64,000 nucleotides of DNA from CATOSP01 sp965237775 (GTDB lineage Bacteria; Chloroflexota; Dehalococcoidia; Lucifugimonadales; UBA3495): positions 2,356,001 to 2,420,000 of the forward strand of contig OZ250155.1 in assembly GCA_965237775.1 (NCBI GenBank), in the 5' to 3' direction. The notes beneath the pieces were generated by a model that was given only the letters and a program-made list of their open reading frames with translations, did not search any database and was not told the origin of the DNA. Shown in pieces: positions 18,126-27,231 of this stretch (positions are counted from its first letter, which is position 1; every line of letters starts with the position of its first letter). The position numbers and the translations under genes were made by a program.

Positions 18126-18414
18126 GTGACTGTTCAGACTCGATGAGGCGGATTGGCTGAATCTCACATCGGTCATCTCTGTGATAATCCTCTTACCATG
18201 TCCCGCCCCCGCAATCCGTCATTCCCGCGCAGGCGGGGCGTGCGGGCTGGTCGTTGTTCTCGTCACTTGGGTGACCGGTCCATCCCCGCCTGTGCGGGAA
18301 TCCAGAAATGCCAATGATAATGAAGGTCGCTGGATGCAAAGGTTTCTGGATTCCGGGTCAAGCCCGGAATGACGAGCTTGGAGTAGGAAGGACACATCAA
18401 GTCTGAACAGTTAC
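18126..18414. mobile_element. Non-autonomous IS66-related element, copy B
   Basis: A 289-bp element with inverted ends ACTGTTCAGACT (18129-18140) and AGTCTGAACAGT (18400-18411), opening GTGACTG and closing CAGTTAC. CCGCTCTC before it and CCGCTCCC after it match at 7 of 8 positions, an apparent 8-bp target duplication. The interior holds inverted CATTCCCGC/GGAATGACG arms shared with copies A and C. It occupies most of the gap between minE and the FAD oxidoreductase. No coding potential. Confidence 0.85.
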
Positions 18415-18482
18415 CCGCTCCCCGCTCACTAGCCACCGCCTCCCGCCGTCGCGTATAGTAACCGGGACCTCCAGGGGAGTCC

Positions 18483-19682
18483 ATGTCTGAATCAGAAGTC
18501 CTCATCATTGGCGGCGGCATCGCCGGAACATCCACCGCATACCACCTCGCTGCCCTGGGGCACGATGTCACCCTCCTCGAGCGCGGCGACATCGCATCAG
18601 AGGCTTCCGGGGCCAACGCGGGCGCGGTCGGGGCCATAGGCTGGGGCGCGGTCCCAGACCTCCAGGCATACCTCACTATGGGTAGCCTGGAGATCTTTAA
18701 GTCGATGCAGATCGACTTGGGCTACGACATTGAGTTTCGCGCATCGGGCGCTCTGCAAGCGGTCCACAACGAAGCCCAGTATGATTTCATACGGGACCGT
18801 GTCCTTGCCCAACAGTCCGGCGGCTACCGGGTGGAATTGCTTACGGCCAGGGAAGCGCGGGCCATCGAGCCGGGACTCAACCCGGCCTTGCCAGCCTATA
18901 TGTACTCCCCTTTGCGGGCGCAGGCCAACCCGGTGAAAGCTACGCGAAGTTTCGCCGACGCCTCCCATGAACTTGGTGCCCGTATCCTCATCGACAGAGA
19001 GGTAACGGGCGTCAAACACCTTGCCGGCGGCTCCTACCGGATCGATACTCCCGGCGAGGAGTACCGGGCCCAAATCCTGGTGTTTGCCGCCGGAGCCTGG
19101 TGTGGACCGGTGGGGTCGATGCTGGGCCTAGAGATACCGGTCGTTCCGGTGCGGGGCCAGATGTGGTCTACCGCGCCACTGCCGCCACGGTTGTTCGCGA
19201 CGATATCCTCAGCCGAATCATCCCTGGACTGGAGCGGGGAAACCGAGCGATATCCCGGAACGCCTCCGGAACTCACCCACCAAGGAGATACCCGCATTAC
19301 GCGGCACCTGTACGGGCGTCAGACCGCCGACGGTGAGATCATATTCGGCGGAGACAGGCAGATTGCCGGTTACGATAAGACGCCCGACGCGGCGGGAATC
19401 GAGACAAACCGGGGCCATGCGGCGGAAGTGCTGCCGCTGGTTAGGGACCTGCCGCTAGAGAGGACGTGGGCGGGACTCATGCCGTTTTCCTTGGACGGCA
19501 AACCGATTATCGGGAAACTTCCCGGCCCAGACGCCTGCTACATTGTCAGCGGACTGGCCTCGTCGGGGTTTGGCCGGGGTCCCATGGCGGGTAAACTTAT
19601 CGCCGGCTACATTCACACCGGTCACAGACCCCAGGTCTTGAGTGAAGCAGACCCCGCCAGGTGCGTGAATGTCATTGGCTAG
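18483..19682 (+). CDS. FAD-dependent oxidoreductase, DAO family
   Basis: A 399-residue D-amino-acid-oxidase/glycine-oxidase-like flavoprotein. The N-terminal dinucleotide-binding motif is IIGGGIAGTSTAYHLA, followed by VTLLERG. The C-terminal FAD-contact region reads YIVSGLASSGFGRGPMAGKLIA. Relatives oxidise amines, amino acids or sarcosine-like substrates. ATG 18483 follows CAGGGGAG. It is the first gene of a three-gene rightward set with an amidohydrolase and an MBL-fold hydrolase, a combination that suggests breakdown of a nitrogen-containing compound (inference). Confidence 0.87.
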   Translation: MSESEVLIIGGGIAGTSTAYHLAALGHDVTLLERGDIASEASGANAGAVGAIGWGAVPDLQAYLTMGSLEIFKSMQIDLGYDIEFRASGALQAVHNEAQYDFIRDRVLAQQSGGYRVELLTAREARAIEPGLNPALPAYMYSPLRAQANPVKATRSFADASHELGARILIDREVTGVKHLAGGSYRIDTPGEEYRAQILVFAAGAWCGPVGSMLGLEIPVVPVRGQMWSTAPLPPRLFATISSAESSLDWSGETERYPGTPPELTHQGDTRITRHLYGRQTADGEIIFGGDRQIAGYDKTPDAAGIETNRGHAAEVLPLVRDLPLERTWAGLMPFSLDGKPIIGKLPGPDACYIVSGLASSGFGRGPMAGKLIAGYIHTGHRPQVLSEADPARCVNVIG

Positions 19683-19752
19683 GGGCTTCGCGACCTCCTC
19701 GTGTCCTGAAGACAATGCAAGTCTCGGCACTCGTTAAAGAAGGTCCTTAGAA

Positions 19753-20979
19753 ATGCGCCTGGTGTTGACCAACGCCTCTCTGATCGACTGCGTTAATCCG
19801 GAGCCAGCGCCCCGGTCAAGCGTCGTGGTTGAAGATGGGCGTATAGTCCAAATATCCACCGGCGCCGTTCCGGTCGACTCCAGCGGCTCTCAAGTCGTAG
19901 ACCTGGAAGGCGCCTATCTGCTTCCCGGACTCTGGGACGTCCATATCCACCCCGAATACGTCACACATCCGGTCCTCACCGTGGCCCAGCAGACGGCCCG
20001 CTTCGGACAAGAACTGTCGGAGGGGTTGACCGAAGCCGGGGTCACCAGTGTCCGTTGTGGCGGGGCTTCCCATTTTATGGACGTTGCCTGGCGGGACACC
20101 TTCGCCGCCGGACGTATACCCGGTCCCAGGGTATTCGCCTGTGGCAACTTCTTGACCACCACCGGCGGCCACTTCCTGACTTCGGGTCATGCCAGGGAAT
20201 GCGACGGTCCATACGGGTTCGTGAACGCCATCCGCGAGCAAATCAAAAACGGTGTCGATCACATTAAAATCAACCTCTCCGGCGGTGTCATGGGGCCCTT
20301 TTGGGACCGCCATACTCACACCTTTTTGCTCCCCGAGGAGTTGCAAGCGGCCTTCTCCCTGTGCGAGCAAAGGGACTACCGGGTAATGGCCCATGCCACC
20401 AACCCCGACGCGGTAAAGTCCGCCCTGCGTCTGGGCGCTCATAGCGTCGAACACGGCTACATCATGGACGAAGAATGCCTTCAACTCTTCGTCGAACAAG
20501 ACACCTGGTATGTGCCGACACTGGGAATCACCCACCTGACCCCGTCCCAGGCAAACTCAGAACGGGAACGCAGCTACGTCCAACGCCGGGCGCTCAGCCC
20601 GGACCTGGTGCAGAGGGCTGAGGGCGCCGTGGATGGTCACCGAACCTGGTTCCAAACTGCCTTGCGTTTCGGGGTCAAGATGGCCGTGGGCTCCGACGTA
20701 TTCCCCTTGCGGGAGTCCGCGTTACTGGAGATGGGCCTGTGGGTCAAGGACGGCGCAACCCCCTGGCAAACGCTGCTGGCGGCCACGACCAACTCGGCCC
20801 AGCTTTGCGGCAGGGGTTCCGACCTGGGTACAGTCGAAGTGGGTAAATTGGCAGACTTGATCGCGGTAGCGGCTAACCCACTGGAGGACATCGAAAACCT
20901 CGGCAAGTTGCTCCTGGTGGTCAAAGAGGGCAAAGTAGTCTCGGACAAACGCCCCGCCACCGCGGAGTCCAAACAGTAG
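19753..20979 (+). CDS. Amidohydrolase superfamily metal-dependent hydrolase
   Basis: A 408-residue amidohydrolase with the expected order of metal ligands: DVHIH (H64, H66), a lysine in DHIKINLSGG, VMAHAT, SVEHGYI and an aspartate in AVGSDVFP. The N-terminal beta-sandwich (VVVEDGRIVQI) and C-terminal GKLADLIAV are typical of imidazolonepropionase, dipeptidase and related Xaa-Pro or organophosphate-acting members. It is 70 bases downstream of the DAO-family gene and 10 bases upstream of the MBL gene. Substrate unknown. Confidence 0.88.
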   Translation: MRLVLTNASLIDCVNPEPAPRSSVVVEDGRIVQISTGAVPVDSSGSQVVDLEGAYLLPGLWDVHIHPEYVTHPVLTVAQQTARFGQELSEGLTEAGVTSVRCGGASHFMDVAWRDTFAAGRIPGPRVFACGNFLTTTGGHFLTSGHARECDGPYGFVNAIREQIKNGVDHIKINLSGGVMGPFWDRHTHTFLLPEELQAAFSLCEQRDYRVMAHATNPDAVKSALRLGAHSVEHGYIMDEECLQLFVEQDTWYVPTLGITHLTPSQANSERERSYVQRRALSPDLVQRAEGAVDGHRTWFQTALRFGVKMAVGSDVFPLRESALLEMGLWVKDGATPWQTLLAATTNSAQLCGRGSDLGTVEVGKLADLIAVAANPLEDIENLGKLLLVVKEGKVVSDKRPATAESKQ

Positions 20980-20989
20980 GAGGGCAAAC

Positions 20990-21835
20990 ATGGCCGGCAA
21001 CAAGCTCACCATTGGCAACGTGGAGATAACCTCACTCTCCGACGGCATTCTAGAATTCGACCTCTGCAATTTCTTCCCTAGCATCCCATCGGACAACTGG
21101 CAACACTACGGGGACCACCTCACCGAAGACCACAACGTCCGGTTCAACCTGGCATGTTTCCTGGTCCGCTCAGACGGGCGGAACATTATCGTGGACACAG
21201 GGCTCGGCCCGAAACCGGCGGATGCTCCCGAGACGCCCTGGGGGGAGCTACTGAACGACTTCGCCGCTCACGGGCTCAGGCCCGAAGAGATCGACATGGT
21301 CGTCATGACCCACCTCCACCGTGACCATGTGGGCTGGAACCTCCAGTCTCAGGACGGCAAGTTCGTGCCCACGTTCCCAAACGCCAAGTACTATATGAGC
21401 GCCATAGACTGGAACGCCTCCCACGATCCCGCGCTCCAACAGGAGCGCTTCCCCAACGCCCCCGAATGCGTCTGGCCTCTACAGGACCTGGGAGTTGCCG
21501 AGTTGATGGAGGGCGAATTCTCCCTAACCAGCGACTTGACCACGCTGCCCACTCCGGGACATACGCCTGGACACATGAGCATCATGATCGCCTCCCAGGG
21601 AGAAAGAGGACTGATACTCGGCGACGTACTGCACAATACGGTGCAGGTACACGAGACCGACTGGGTCTCCCGCGCCGACATCGATCCGGAGCAAACGAGA
21701 ATCACCCGACGCTCTTTGATGGAGCGGTTGGAGCGGGACGGCGATACAGTCGTATCCGTCCACCTGCCGAAGCCGGGTTACGGAAAAATTGCCCGCATGA
21801 ACGGGCGACGCTACTGGCAGGCCCTGGAGATCTGA
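20990..21835 (+). CDS. MBL-fold metallo-hydrolase (lactonase-like)
   Basis: A 281-residue metallo-beta-lactamase-fold hydrolase. The di-metal motif HxHxDH is THLHRDHVGWN (H108, H110, D112, H113), followed by PTPGHTPGHMS and ILGDVLHN. The lineup resembles quorum-quenching lactonases and related lactone or ester hydrolases, but that assignment is loose. The start follows AGGAGGGCAAAC only 10 bases after the amidohydrolase stop, so the two are co-translated. Confidence 0.88.
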   Translation: MAGNKLTIGNVEITSLSDGILEFDLCNFFPSIPSDNWQHYGDHLTEDHNVRFNLACFLVRSDGRNIIVDTGLGPKPADAPETPWGELLNDFAAHGLRPEEIDMVVMTHLHRDHVGWNLQSQDGKFVPTFPNAKYYMSAIDWNASHDPALQQERFPNAPECVWPLQDLGVAELMEGEFSLTSDLTTLPTPGHTPGHMSIMIASQGERGLILGDVLHNTVQVHETDWVSRADIDPEQTRITRRSLMERLERDGDTVVSVHLPKPGYGKIARMNGRRYWQALEI

Positions 21836-21977
21836 TCTAGCTCTCCCGGTAAGCGCCAGGTTCTGTGGTGTTACGGCCCGTGCGGGGCCACTCTCCCGAT
21901 ATCCAACCCACTCAGGAAATCGAGTATCATGGATTGCGGCTACCAGCCGCATCTACTGCCAGGAGCTATGCCGCCTC

Positions 21978-22283
21978 ATGCTGGAACACATGGGGGTCCG
22001 TTGGGGGTATGTATTCCTCCGCTCGGCCAATCACATCGGACTCGAAGAATTTCACGACCTCATGGAACAGGCCGTCGAAATGTACCTTGCGGGGGAAGAC
22101 GAGCGCAGCATCAAGCATTCAGACTTCGAAGGACGTCTGTTCACCGAGCGGCGCTATGAGGTTATAGGAGGGCTGGGCGGTCAACGGTTCGACGCCGAAC
22201 TGGAGACGGCCTACGGCCACGACTCCGCGTCCTTTCTCGTAAACGAGCAGACGGGCGGCATGTCGGCCATCTCCAGGAACTGA
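21978..22283 (+). CDS. Small hypothetical protein
   Basis: A 101-residue frame with coding-like composition, charged and helical in the middle (LEEFHDLMEQAVEMYLAGED). No family recognised and no membrane segment. The ATG at 21978 has only a distant AGGAG. The frame stays open upstream through about 15 sensible codons (IYCQELCRLMLEHMG), so the true start may be non-ATG or the gene may be an N-terminally truncated remnant. It ends 10 bases before a small inverted-repeat element. Confidence 0.5.
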   Translation: MLEHMGVRWGYVFLRSANHIGLEEFHDLMEQAVEMYLAGEDERSIKHSDFEGRLFTERRYEVIGGLGGQRFDAELETAYGHDSASFLVNEQTGGMSAISRN

Positions 22284-22292
22284 CCCTAAGAA

Positions 22293-22395
22293 ACTATCTC
22301 AAAACCGAGTCAAGGCGATGCCTCCCCCTTTCGCAAAAGGGGGATTGAGGGGGATTTCTCTCCCTGCCGGTAGGTTGGTGGAGATTTGAGATAGT
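22293..22395. repeat. 103-bp element with 11-bp inverted ends
   Basis: ACTATCTCAAA at 22293-22303 is exactly inverted at 22385-22395. The interior carries CCCCCTTTCGCAAAAGGGGG and a second GAGGGGGATTT, giving a strong hairpin. No coding content. It looks like a small non-autonomous element or dispersed palindromic repeat placed between the convergent genes at 21978 and 22416, where it may also act as a terminator. Confidence 0.6.
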
Positions 22396-22415
22396 CACTA
22401 AGTGCCCGTGCCCGC

Positions 22416-23039
22416 CTAGATGGAGTTGCCCCAGCGGTCCGAGGAACAGACTTCCGCCAAGGGCGTTCTCCTGACTGGGCCAAAGACGCCCCTCGGGTAG
22501 CCCATCGGCATGCAATAGACCACCTGCGCGGTCTCCGGGATCCCGAACAGCTCATGGACCCTGTCCGTCACTAACGGGTGCAGAGTGGCGATGGTCCCTC
22601 CGATACCGAACGCTCTGGCAGCCAGCAACATATTCTGCGCCGCTGGTATCACCGACCCCGCAGCGGCAGAACCCTTGGCCGTGGCGCACACCAGCACCAT
22701 CACGGGAGCGTTGCCTATCTCGTTTGCCAGGCGCATAGCTGACCGCATGGGGCTCTTGCCGGGTGGGATATCCTCCGGGCCGTTGATCCCGGCGTCCTTT
22801 CGTTTAGCCCACCACGCCTCGTGGTACAGCTCGGCCAGTTTGCCCCGCATTTCGGGGTCCTGCACTACAATGAAGTGCCATTGTTGAGTGTTGCCGCCGT
22901 TGGGGGCGCGGATGGCCGCCTCCATGATGTCCCGCATCACTTCATCCGGTATTGAATCGGCCTTGAATCTGCGGATGGCCCGTTGCGTGAACAGGGCTTC
23001 TCCCAGTGACATGGCGCCTAGACGTTCGGCGGTGGTCAT
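22416..23039 (-). CDS. Nitroreductase family protein
   Basis: A 207-residue FMN-binding nitroreductase. The N-terminal TQRAIRRFKADSIPD contributes flavin-phosphate arginines, and AAIRAPNGGNTQQWHFIVV and the late YCMPMGYP are typical family segments. Members reduce nitro groups, quinones or flavins, or dehalogenate iodotyrosine. The start follows GGGAGGAG. It diverges from the molybdenum hydroxylase operon, and a 20-bp palindrome 50 bases upstream is a candidate operator. Confidence 0.9.
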   Translation of the reverse strand: MTTAERLGAMSLGEALFTQRAIRRFKADSIPDEVMRDIMEAAIRAPNGGNTQQWHFIVVQDPEMRGKLAELYHEAWWAKRKDAGINGPEDIPPGKSPMRSAMRLANEIGNAPVMVLVCATAKGSAAAGSVIPAAQNMLLAARAFGIGGTIATLHPLVTDRVHELFGIPETAQVVYCMPMGYPRGVFGPVRRTPLAEVCSSDRWGNSI

Positions 23040-23088
23040 TGTTTACTCCTCCCTGCTGTTCTATTAAGTCCGTGCTGTTTCGTGTCTG

Positions 23089-23108
23089 TGTCAGCCAAAT
23101 GGCTGACA
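23089..23108. promoter_or_regulatory. 20-bp perfect palindrome, candidate operator
   Basis: TGTCAGCCAAATGGCTGACA is a perfect inverted repeat centred about 60 bases upstream of the nitroreductase start and between divergent transcription units. Size and symmetry suit a dimeric regulator. No regulator gene is nearby. Confidence 0.45.
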
Positions 23109-23329
23109 CTCTGGTGGCGCATCCAGCCAAATGTTATCACAAAGACGGGACGGCCTTTCCGGCGAAGTCCTTGACCTGGAAGTCTGGAGTAAAAGGACGA
23201 AATCGGCTTACGAACCAACCGGAGTCCGGTCCCAGACCGGTGCGACTGCGCAGCCACCCCGGCGCCTCGAGTGCCAAGAAGCCGCATCCCACGGCGACGA
23301 GGGCGGCGCACTTAAGGCTCCACATCGGG

Positions 23330-23358
23330 TTGACACCCAATAATGCCCTGTCTACACT
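23330..23358 (+). promoter_or_regulatory. Putative sigma-70-type promoter of molybdenum hydroxylase operon
   Basis: TTGACA (23330-23335) is separated by 17 bases from TACACT (23353-23358). Transcription would start near 23365, leaving a leader of about 60 bases before the first gene at 23424. The -35 is perfect and the -10 matches 4 of 6. Confidence 0.5.
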
Positions 23359-23423
23359 CAGCTTGACCCGAAATGAACATAATCTCATCAATCCACAGGA
23401 CCTAGACTAGGGGGATAACCGTC

Positions 23424-24347
23424 ATGGCCAGGTTCGACTACCTCGAAGCCCGCACCCTTCGTCAGGCCCTTTCCCTGTGGCAAAGGCACGGTCCCAACGC
23501 CCGGTTTGTGGCCGGTAGCACCGATTTTCTGGTTCGCTGGCGCATGGGCAACTGGAACCCCGATTACGTCATCAACATCCAGCATATCCCTGCGCTAAAC
23601 CGGGTCTCTTTCAGCGTCCGCAACGGTCTGCGCCTCGGGGCTCTCACCACTGTCCAGACCCTGGAAGACCATCCGGCTGTGCGCCGCCGCTACCCCGCCC
23701 TTGCAGCGGCGGCGGCCTCCTTCGCCGGAGTCCAGGTGCGCAACCTGGCTACCGTTGGCGGAAACATCTGCAACGCCTCGCCAGCCGGAGACACCCTCCC
23801 CGCGCTCTTGGCATTCGACGCCCAATGCCGCGCCGTTGGCCCTGAAGGTGAGCGTTGCGTACCGTTGGACCAGTTCTTCACCGCTCCGGGCCGGACGGTG
23901 TTGGGACCCGGCGAGCTGCTAGCCGAACTGAGGTTGCCCCCGCCGCTGCCAAACGGCGGCTCACTTTACATAAAACACAGTCCCAGGGGGGCGATGGATA
24001 TCGCCACCGTCGGTGTCGCTTCCTCCATATCCCTCACCAACGGCGGAGCGGTCTGCGGCGAGGCGCGCATCGGTCTAGGGTCTGTCGCGCCAACACCCCT
24101 GCGGGCCTATTCCGCCGAGGACATACTGCGCGGGCACGAAATTACTCCCGCTTTGATCGCCGCCGCCGCCAAGGAAGCGCAGGACAGTGTGACCCCGATT
24201 TCCGACGTGAGAGGTTCCGCCGCCTACCGCAAGGAGATTGTTGGAGTGCTCACCCAGCGCACGTTGGAACGTGCGGTGCAAATGTCCCGGGAAGCGTCGA
24301 TTCCCTTCGAGATGCAACGCCGCCTGGCAGTCCAGGCCGCGTTCTAG
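23424..24347 (+). CDS. Molybdenum hydroxylase FAD-binding subunit (CoxM-like)
   Basis: A 307-residue subunit of the xanthine oxidase/CO dehydrogenase family. FAD motifs VAGSTDFLVRWR and ATVGGNICNASPAGDTLPAL are present, and the C-terminal domain ends with RTLERAVQMSRE. It passes electrons from the 2Fe-2S subunit to the acceptor via FAD. First gene of a three-gene operon (FAD, iron-sulphur, Mo) with gaps of about 35 bases. The start follows AGGGGGAT. Compatible with xanthine, nicotinate, quinoline or aldehyde substrates. Confidence 0.92.
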   Translation: MARFDYLEARTLRQALSLWQRHGPNARFVAGSTDFLVRWRMGNWNPDYVINIQHIPALNRVSFSVRNGLRLGALTTVQTLEDHPAVRRRYPALAAAAASFAGVQVRNLATVGGNICNASPAGDTLPALLAFDAQCRAVGPEGERCVPLDQFFTAPGRTVLGPGELLAELRLPPPLPNGGSLYIKHSPRGAMDIATVGVASSISLTNGGAVCGEARIGLGSVAPTPLRAYSAEDILRGHEITPALIAAAAKEAQDSVTPISDVRGSAAYRKEIVGVLTQRTLERAVQMSREASIPFEMQRRLAVQAAF

Positions 24348-24380
24348 CGGTTACCCCACTCTCACCGGGAGCATGAACGG

Positions 24381-24851
24381 ATGAAGAAACCACTGGCCTT
24401 AACAGTCAACGGAGAGCCCCGCCGAGTCCTGGTTGAGCCCTACTATTCCCTTCTGGATGCCCTGCGGGACGAGATGCGGTTGACCGGTACCAAAAAGGGT
24501 TGTGACGAGGGCGACTGCGGGGCCTGCACGGTTCTCCTGAACGGGCTCCCCGTTACCTCTTGCCTGGTTTTGGCCCACAGCGCCCACGACTCCCAGGTCA
24601 CCACCGTGGAAGGTCTGGCTACGGCGGAGGCCCTGCATCCTGTCCAACAGGCCTTCGCCGAATACGGTGGACTCCAATGCGGCTTTTGCACACCCGGCTT
24701 GATTATGGCCGCAGTCGGGTTGCTGGAGAAGGACCCCGACCCCAGTGAAGAAGAGGTCAAATACGCCATCGGAGGGAACCTGTGCCGCTGTACCGGCTAT
24801 ACCAAGGTCGTGCAGGCGATCATGTCTGCCGCGGAAAAGGCCAGGTCCTAA
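24381..24851 (+). CDS. Molybdenum hydroxylase 2Fe-2S subunit (CoxS-like)
   Basis: A 156-residue two-domain iron-sulphur subunit. The plant-ferredoxin-type cluster uses C41, C46, C49 and C61 (KKGCDEGDCGACTVL), and the second cluster uses C100, C103, C135 and C137 (CGFCTPG and CRCTGY). All eight cysteines are present. It relays electrons between molybdenum and FAD. It sits between the FAD and Mo subunits in the usual operon order. Confidence 0.95.
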   Translation: MKKPLALTVNGEPRRVLVEPYYSLLDALRDEMRLTGTKKGCDEGDCGACTVLLNGLPVTSCLVLAHSAHDSQVTTVEGLATAEALHPVQQAFAEYGGLQCGFCTPGLIMAAVGLLEKDPDPSEEEVKYAIGGNLCRCTGYTKVVQAIMSAAEKARS

Positions 24852-24885
24852 ACCCGGCTCCTGAACGCTTCGAGGAGTGTACGCA

Positions 24886-27162
24886 ATGACTACCGAACAT
24901 AAGGTCCTGGGACAAAGCCTCCCCAGGGTGGACGCGCTGGACAAAGTCACCGGCAGGGCTACCTACGTCGCGGACGTTTACTTGCCGGACATGCTCTTGT
25001 GCAAGGTGTTGACCAGCCCACACAGCCACGCCCGTATCGTCAGTATCGACACTGGCAAGGCGGAACAGTTGCCCGGAGTCCGGGCAGTCATCACGGGCAA
25101 CGACTTCCCCGACCGCTATTTCGGGTCCGGGGCGGTCAAGGACCGGCGCATCATGGCCCGCGGCGAGGTGTTCTACATCGGCGAGCCGGTTGCAGCCGTG
25201 GCCGCGGACGATGAGATGACCGCGCAAGAGGCGCTGGACCTCATAGAGGTCGAGTACCTGGAATTGGACACAATCGTCGACCCGCTGCAGGCCATCAAAG
25301 AGGGCTCGACCCTGGTGCATCCCGACATGCCCAACTTCGAAGGTTACGGGTTCGCCATGGGCGGCAACAACTGCACCCTGCTGGATGCGGACCGGGGCGA
25401 CGTGGACCAGGCGTTCCAGGACGCCGACCACGTATTCGAGGAGACCTACCACTCCCAGGCGATCAACCAGGGATTCCTGGAACCCATGGCCTGCGCCGCC
25501 AACGTCGAGGCCAACGGACGGCTGACCATCTGGGCCTCCACCCAGGGGCCGTACCAGGTACGGGCCCAATTGGCGTCGGTGCTGGACATTCCCCTTTCCA
25601 GCATCAAGGTCAACGCTATGGAACTGGGCGGCGGTTTCGGCGCGAAATTGCGGCTGGCCTTCGAGGCCTTCCCCGCCCTGCTGGCAATGAAGACGCGCCG
25701 GCCCGTGAAGCTCATCAATACCCGGGAAGAAGTATTCACGCTCAACGGGCCGCGCCTGGCCACGACAATTCACCTGAAGACCGGAGTCAACAAAGATGGG
25801 CAGATCATAGCTCGGGAGGCCCACAGCGTCTTCGACGTGGGGGCTTACCTCGGCGCGGGTCCCAATTCCGGGGTCGCCCACGCCCTGGGCGCTTACAACA
25901 TCCCCAACTTCCGGCTACGGTCCTACGGCGTCTACACCAACAAAATTTACGTGGGCTCCTACCGGGCGTCTGGAGTAGCGGACATGCACTTCGCCGTCGA
26001 GTCCCACATGGACGTCATGGCCCACGAGTTGGGCATCGGTCCCCTGGAGTTCCGGCTCAAAAACGTCATCAAGGAAGGGGACACCAACGTGTCGGGGGCC
26101 AGCGTCCCTTCAAACGGCCTGTTGGAGTGCATAAACGCGGTCAAGGAGAAACTTGACCTGCCCAAGAAGCTCGAGGAAGGCCACGGCGTCGGGATCTCCC
26201 TTGGCGAATGGCGCAGCGGCAGCGGACCTTCCACCGCCTCAATCAGCGTCAACGAAGACGGCACTGTCAGCATGCTTACCGGGTCGACTGACATATCGGG
26301 GAGCGACACGTCACTCGCCCAGATCGCCGCCGAGACCCTGGGCGTCCGGCTGGACCAGGTGATCGTCGCCAAGCGGGACACCGACATGGCCCCGTTCACC
26401 GGCCCCAGCGGTGGCAGCCGCATCGTCTACAGCCAGGGGAAGGCCGTGCAAATGGCCGCCGAAGACGCCCGCGACAGGCTCGTCGGCCTGGCGGCGGAAA
26501 GATTTGGCGTGCTCCCGGAGGCCCTTACCTGCCAGGGAGGATCGGTCTACGTCCAGGACAACCCTCCCCAGTCCCTGACCATCAGCCAGCTAGCCGCCGC
26601 GAGCCTCACCTCCCGGGGAGGTCCCATCATCGGTCTGGCCTCCCTGTCCACCATGCCCTATGCACCCGTGTTCAACACTCAGGCTGCGGAGGTCGTAGTC
26701 GACAAGGCCACTGGCCAGGTGAGAGTGACTCGGTTCGTCCAGGCCCAGGACGTGGGAGTCGCCATCAACCCCATGGGAGTCGAGGGACAATTGGAAGGCG
26801 GGGCGGTGCAGGGAATTGGCCGCGCCCTAAGCGAAGAGATGCAGATCGACATGGAGACTGGCCGAGTCCGCAACGCCTCCCTCTCCACCTACCTCATGCC
26901 GTTGGCCATCGACATGCCGGCCATCGAGAACATCCTTGTGGGGGTGCCCAGCGAGGATGGACCCTTCGGCGCGAGAGCGGTGGCCGAGCCCCCGGGCTTC
27001 GGTCCTCCCGCCGCCATCGCCAACGCTATCTACGATGCGGTCGGCGTCAGGATCAAAGACCTCCCCCTGTCCGGGGACCGCGTCCTGGCCGCGCTGCAAG
27101 GGCAAGTCCCAGACGAATACGATTTGGATGTGGAAGCCCTGAAGAAGGCCGAGACGGGTTAG
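24886..27162 (+). CDS. Molybdenum hydroxylase large subunit (CoxL/XdhA-like)
   Basis: A 758-residue molybdopterin-cytosine-dinucleotide subunit. It opens LGQSLPRVDALDKVTGRATY, contains ELGGGFGAKL, and ends with the EPPGFGPPAAIANAI segment that holds the Mo-proximal glutamate. The active-site loop reads GSYRASG instead of the AYxCSFR loop of form I CO dehydrogenase, so this is not a true CO dehydrogenase. A hydroxylase of a heterocycle, purine or aldehyde is likelier. ATG 24886 follows GAGGAG and is preferred over one three codons upstream. No maturation genes are adjacent. Confidence 0.93.
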   Translation: MTTEHKVLGQSLPRVDALDKVTGRATYVADVYLPDMLLCKVLTSPHSHARIVSIDTGKAEQLPGVRAVITGNDFPDRYFGSGAVKDRRIMARGEVFYIGEPVAAVAADDEMTAQEALDLIEVEYLELDTIVDPLQAIKEGSTLVHPDMPNFEGYGFAMGGNNCTLLDADRGDVDQAFQDADHVFEETYHSQAINQGFLEPMACAANVEANGRLTIWASTQGPYQVRAQLASVLDIPLSSIKVNAMELGGGFGAKLRLAFEAFPALLAMKTRRPVKLINTREEVFTLNGPRLATTIHLKTGVNKDGQIIAREAHSVFDVGAYLGAGPNSGVAHALGAYNIPNFRLRSYGVYTNKIYVGSYRASGVADMHFAVESHMDVMAHELGIGPLEFRLKNVIKEGDTNVSGASVPSNGLLECINAVKEKLDLPKKLEEGHGVGISLGEWRSGSGPSTASISVNEDGTVSMLTGSTDISGSDTSLAQIAAETLGVRLDQVIVAKRDTDMAPFTGPSGGSRIVYSQGKAVQMAAEDARDRLVGLAAERFGVLPEALTCQGGSVYVQDNPPQSLTISQLAAASLTSRGGPIIGLASLSTMPYAPVFNTQAAEVVVDKATGQVRVTRFVQAQDVGVAINPMGVEGQLEGGAVQGIGRALSEEMQIDMETGRVRNASLSTYLMPLAIDMPAIENILVGVPSEDGPFGARAVAEPPGFGPPAAIANAIYDAVGVRIKDLPLSGDRVLAALQGQVPDEYDLDVEALKKAETG

Positions 27163-27170
27163 ACCAAAAT

Positions 27171-27203
27171 GCCGTCTCCGCGTCACCGGTGGCGGAAGAC
27201 GGC
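27171..27203. terminator. Hairpin between convergent genes
   Basis: GCCGTCTCCGC pairs with GCGGAAGACGGC across a short loop. It lies just past the stop of the Mo subunit gene and before the stop of the convergent SCP2-like gene. No T-run, so its strength is uncertain. Confidence 0.55.
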
Positions 27204-27231
27204 ATCGCCGGGAATCGGGTCCAAGCCAGTT

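Noticed and set aside
23040..23423. Gene in the divergent region between nitroreductase and molybdenum hydroxylase
   Set aside because: Open frames here lack coding character, and the palindrome and promoter signals explain the space better.
24886..27162. True aerobic CO dehydrogenase large subunit
   Set aside because: The form I active-site loop AYxCSFR is absent and the corresponding region reads GSYRASG.
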